Source: Calditrichota bacterium (lineage in GTDB: Bacteria; CLD3). From it: 44,888 nt of DNA. The stretch spans positions 1 to 44,888 of the forward strand of contig QQUF01000047.1 of NCBI GenBank assembly GCA_008501735.1, given 5' to 3'. The position numbers and the translations under genes are program-made. This document shows, piece by piece, positions 42,282 to 44,888 of this stretch. Position 1 is the stretch's first letter. Each line of letters opens with the position of its first letter. The notes below the pieces were generated by a model that was not told the DNA's origin, made no database searches, and saw only the letters and a list, made by a program, of their open reading frames with translations.

Positions 42282-43823
42282 GTGGACAAATTAAGAGATA
42301 TTGCGAGATTAATTAAAAAGAAAAAATTTAAAACTTTAAATACTTTTTTTGACAAACCTATTCACGAAACAAACACTCAAAAGCTTTTTGAAGGTGTTAT
42401 TGAGGAAAAGTATAAAACCGATTCACAGGCATCTTTTGATATTTTTGGAGCAAAGGTTCCTGACGAAAGATACCGAAAACTTAAAAGCAATGTTAAAGAG
42501 CAAATGCTTGATACTCTTATGAACCTTGATATTTCGGTAGGTGCTTCGGAGCGATTAAAGGCAACTTATAAATGTGAAAAAAGTTTATTTATTGCTAAAA
42601 TGCTTTCAAAAAATGGGTCTTATCTTGCTAGTTATGATATTCTGAAAAGAAACATTAGTTTGGCTAAAACATACAAAATGACATCTGTAATTTTAAACTG
42701 TCTTGAAATATTTTTAAATTATTATTCGATAACTGGTGATAAGAAAAAAATATTAGAGACTTTTAAAGAAATAAATTTTTTTAAAGAGGTTTATTTTGCT
42801 GAACTCCAAGCAAATGAATACTTTCACACAATAAGTATCAAGTTTATTAATTCAAAATCACTAAAACCAAATCTTGCAGAGGAAGCAAATAAATATTCTG
42901 AGGAGATTAGCAAAAACCTTAAAAAGTTCAAGAGATATAACTCACTAGTTTTAAATACAATTTATTTTAAAATAAAATCAGCTTCATTCGAGGTAAAAGG
43001 TGATTTTGGGAAAGCTCTTGCTGTTTATAATCAAGCAGAAAAATATTTTTTAAGAAATGAAAAAATTATCTCTCCATTTCTTGTTACACAATTTTTGTTA
43101 TCTAAACTAAATTGTTATGTTTTTTTACAAGACTATAAAAATGGAATGTATGTCGGAGAAAGAATAGCTCAACTATTACCTAATAGCTCCTTAAACTATA
43201 TTTTCTTTTTATTTGATTATTTCCTTCTGACGGTTCAGTCAAAAAAATTAACCCACTCCTTAAAGATTCTTGAAGAAATAAACTCCCACGAAAAATTTGA
43301 AATCTTCTTTGAAGAGGAGAGAGAAATATTAATAATTTTATACCATTATTTAATATTTGCACTACTAACTGATAAAGATGAAAGCTTGGTTAAAAAAGGT
43401 ATAAAATTGAGAGAAGAATTAGATGTGTCTTTACAAATTGAGAAAATTAAAAATTTAACTCAAGATAAAAAAGGGCTCAATGTTGCTATTCTAATCATAA
43501 AACTATTGTTTTGTTTGTTAGATAAAGATTATTCAAAAGCGATGGATAAAATAGAAAATCTAAGACAATATGCATTTAGGTATTTAAGGAAGAATGATTA
43601 CTTCCGAATGGACTGCTTTATTAGAATGCTAATTTTAATTGATTCAGGTGATTTTGATTTCCAAGTTGTCGAAGCAAAAGGCGAACAGCTTTTAAAAAAA
43701 TTAAAGGGATTTAGAACATCATCATCAAATAGCTTTTTAAACTGGGAAATTATTCCTTATGAGGAATTATGGAAGAAAACTATTGAACTTTTGAAAAAAA
43801 ATAAAAGTTCCTCAATGTCATAA
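42282..43823 (+). CDS. Alpha-solenoid (TPR-like) protein, plus-strand module copy
   Basis: 513 residues, GTG start in GAGGAAATAAAAGTGGAC, identical in context to its paralogue at 23376. The two proteins align over their whole length, sharing for example LKSKVKEQMLDT/LKSNVKEQMLDT, RLKATY and KKGLNVAI; the ends ENLRQYAFRYL versus KNLKQYTFRYL and TSSSNSFLNWEI versus TTTSNSFYNWEI also match. It is helical, with TPR-like repeats such as FGKALAVYNQAEKYFLRNEK. Function is unknown. It is first in the plus-strand module, 240 nt before the lipoprotein start. Confidence 0.75.
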   Translation: MDKLRDIARLIKKKKFKTLNTFFDKPIHETNTQKLFEGVIEEKYKTDSQASFDIFGAKVPDERYRKLKSNVKEQMLDTLMNLDISVGASERLKATYKCEKSLFIAKMLSKNGSYLASYDILKRNISLAKTYKMTSVILNCLEIFLNYYSITGDKKKILETFKEINFFKEVYFAELQANEYFHTISIKFINSKSLKPNLAEEANKYSEEISKNLKKFKRYNSLVLNTIYFKIKSASFEVKGDFGKALAVYNQAEKYFLRNEKIISPFLVTQFLLSKLNCYVFLQDYKNGMYVGERIAQLLPNSSLNYIFFLFDYFLLTVQSKKLTHSLKILEEINSHEKFEIFFEEEREILIILYHYLIFALLTDKDESLVKKGIKLREELDVSLQIEKIKNLTQDKKGLNVAILIIKLLFCLLDKDYSKAMDKIENLRQYAFRYLRKNDYFRMDCFIRMLILIDSGDFDFQVVEAKGEQLLKKLKGFRTSSSNSFLNWEIIPYEELWKKTIELLKKNKSSSMS

Positions 43824-44024
43824 AAATCCAACTTTGTCATTTTTTGTCACAAATCTTTATTCTGTAGCTTCATAGAGACATTCTATAAATTAGAGAATAA
43901 TATTTTTTAGTGCTTTTAAATAAATTAGGCTTTATTTAAAGCTCTTTAAAGGAAGGTTTCTTAGAATAGTTATGGGATAAAATCGCCCAACTGTTACAAA
44001 GGAAAAAAGACATTCTATCTAATT

Positions 44025-44064
44025 TTGTGCTGTCAATTAATTAAACTCCGAAAGGACAGCACAA
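44025..44064 (+). promoter_or_regulatory. Start-codon hairpin of the lipoprotein gene (plus copy)
   Basis: TTGTGCTGTC, a 20-nt loop ending in AAAG, then GACAGCACAA, whose last A is the first base of the ATG. The AAAGGA ribosome site straddles the loop and right arm, as in the other copy (21566-21607). Confidence 0.65.
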
Positions 44065-44690
44065 TGTATTCCAAAAAAGTATCAAATGTTTTCCCAAGAT
44101 TATTACTGGGAGTGTTTTTTGTAACATCACTTTGCTCAATTAATAGTTGTTCTAATGAAGAGATATTAAATTCTTCTGAAAAATTAGCACCTGTTTTTTA
44201 TTCGACACTTTCTTGTGATAGAGATATTTCTCTTTCTGGTGGTGAAGCTACTTGGCAAAATCTTCAAAGCATAAGTGTTACCAATGCGAGTAATGCACAA
44301 AAATTAAATTCAAATGATGTTTGGGAATCAATACCAAACGGTTCAGGAACTTATAGTTGCAAAGGTCTCAAAGGTAGTATCTCTTTTGAGAAATCTGGGA
44401 CGTTTGATATAGATGGAGAAAATATTGAAATAGAATGTGATGGAGATGTAACCATAGAAGAAAACTTAGAAGTTATTTGGAGCATTATAGATACAATTTC
44501 TGTTCTGACTTCAACAAATGCTCAAATGCTTAATGTTGATGATGAATGGATTTCAATTCCCGATACAACAACAATTTGTTTTGATACAAAAGGATTTCGT
44601 GTGGAAGCTGATAGTTTAGGAACGGTAAAATTTTCTTCACCTGAGAATCAAGGATTTATTATTCGGAAATGGGATGAAAGTGAGGAGTAA
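44064..44690 (+). CDS. Lipoprotein with two related beta domains, plus-strand module copy
   Basis: 208 residues from ATG 44064, which follows AAAGGA; the earlier in-frame start at 44025 lies within the hairpin and would put 13 charged residues before the signal peptide. The lipobox is SINSCSNEE. The mature part repeats the two-domain pattern of the 20945-21565 paralogue, with SGGEATWQNLQSISVTN and later NAQMLNVDDEWISIPD. The near-identical stretch around GSGTYSCKGLKG suggests strong constraint or recent duplication. It is followed by the CxxC protein gene that crosses the window join. Confidence 0.8.
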   Translation: MYSKKVSNVFPRLLLGVFFVTSLCSINSCSNEEILNSSEKLAPVFYSTLSCDRDISLSGGEATWQNLQSISVTNASNAQKLNSNDVWESIPNGSGTYSCKGLKGSISFEKSGTFDIDGENIEIECDGDVTIEENLEVIWSIIDTISVLTSTNAQMLNVDDEWISIPDTTTICFDTKGFRVEADSLGTVKFSSPENQGFIIRKWDESEE

Positions 44691-44754
44691 GGAAGGAGTG
44701 AAATGGGATTCCCTTATAAAAAGGATTTAAATAAAAGTGTAAAGGGAACAAGCG

Positions 44755-44888
44755 ATGAGTAATAACTCAAAGAAATGTTCACTTTGTGGGAAGAGAGGTT
44801 ATAAAATGACCTTTCTTCCTTCATTGGAGACAGAAGAATTAACTTTTGAATTTGCACACGAAAAGTGTCATAGGCAATATTTTAAAAT
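44755..44888 (+). CDS. Small CxxC (zinc-ribbon-like) protein, 5' part of the junction-crossing gene
   Basis: ATG at 44755 follows an AAAGGGAACA-type ribosome site. The frame runs off the window end and continues at base 3 of the window, because 44762-44888 equals 1-127. The encoded start MSNNSKKCSLCGKRGYK matches the paralogue at 20880, which starts MRDEKLCSLCGKRGYK. It is the third gene of the plus-strand copy of the duplicated module (alpha-solenoid, lipoprotein, CxxC protein). Confidence 0.8.
   Translation, partial: MSNNSKKCSLCGKRGYKMTFLPSLETEELTFEFAHEKCHRQYFK
44762..44888. repeat. Terminal direct repeat, right copy (circular assembly overlap)
   Basis: Identical to bases 1-127. Removing one copy gives a circle of 44,761 bp. 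Confidence 0.95.

Noticed and set aside
1-44888. tRNA, rRNA or insertion-sequence genes
   Set aside because: No tRNA or rRNA-like sequence and no transposase frame were seen; the only recombinase is the serine resolvase at 41426-42016.

Overview
The window is a complete circular replicon of about 44.76 kb: its last 127 bases (44762-44888) repeat its first 127, and one gene (44755 through 203) reads across the join. It is strongly AT-rich. It carries a replication initiator, iterons, ParA with a small partner, a toprim primase, a resolvase, a relaxase with MobC, and two DNA-transfer ATPases, so it is a mobilisable plasmid. No mating-pair genes are visible. Two large exported proteins end in type IX secretion (T9SS) sorting domains of the YPNPFNPTT type. 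That points to the FCB group, most likely Ignavibacteria/Kapabacteria-like bacteria; the host assignment is inference.

Layout. 1-7851: surface cargo on the plus strand (a Cys-rich mini-protein, a BNR-propeller T9SS protein, a giant beta-helix T9SS protein and a small exported protein). 7940-12221: type II CBASS (CD-NTase, Cap2-like E2/E1, Cap3-like JAB protease, 2TM-SAVED effector). 12403-15615, converging on it: type III CBASS (CD-NTase, HORMA, TRIP13-like AAA+, TM-NUDIX effector). 15930-16415: a broken chimeric pseudogene. 16740-20604: a Cys-rich mini-protein, an uncharacterised P-loop ATPase plus membrane-protein pair, and two exported proteins. 20668-23376: a three-gene module (alpha-solenoid protein, lipoprotein, Cys-rich mini-protein) whose paralogous copy lies in inverted orientation at 42282-44761 and on to 203. 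23553-24375: a small three-gene operon. 24451-26302: two TIR-like proteins and a caspase-like protease, resembling type IV Thoeris. 26431-42016: the plasmid backbone, all on the minus strand.

How the genes fit together. The backbone handles replication (Rep, iterons, primase), segregation (ParA and partner), multimer resolution (serine recombinase), mobilisation (MobC, MobA, VirD4-like and HerA/TraD-like ATPases) and entry into new hosts (ArdC). The accessory half is dominated by nucleotide-signalling defence: two CBASS types and one TIR-caspase system, all abortive-infection type by family knowledge. The ATPase/membrane pair at 17036-19599 is a candidate further defence operon.

The most unusual non-defence signal is the duplicated inverted module. 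The start codons of its two lipoprotein genes sit directly behind hairpins with 10-11 bp stems and 20-nt loops. These overlap the Shine-Dalgarno sequence and differ at two base pairs by compensatory double changes, which suggests a conserved cis-acting RNA or operator.
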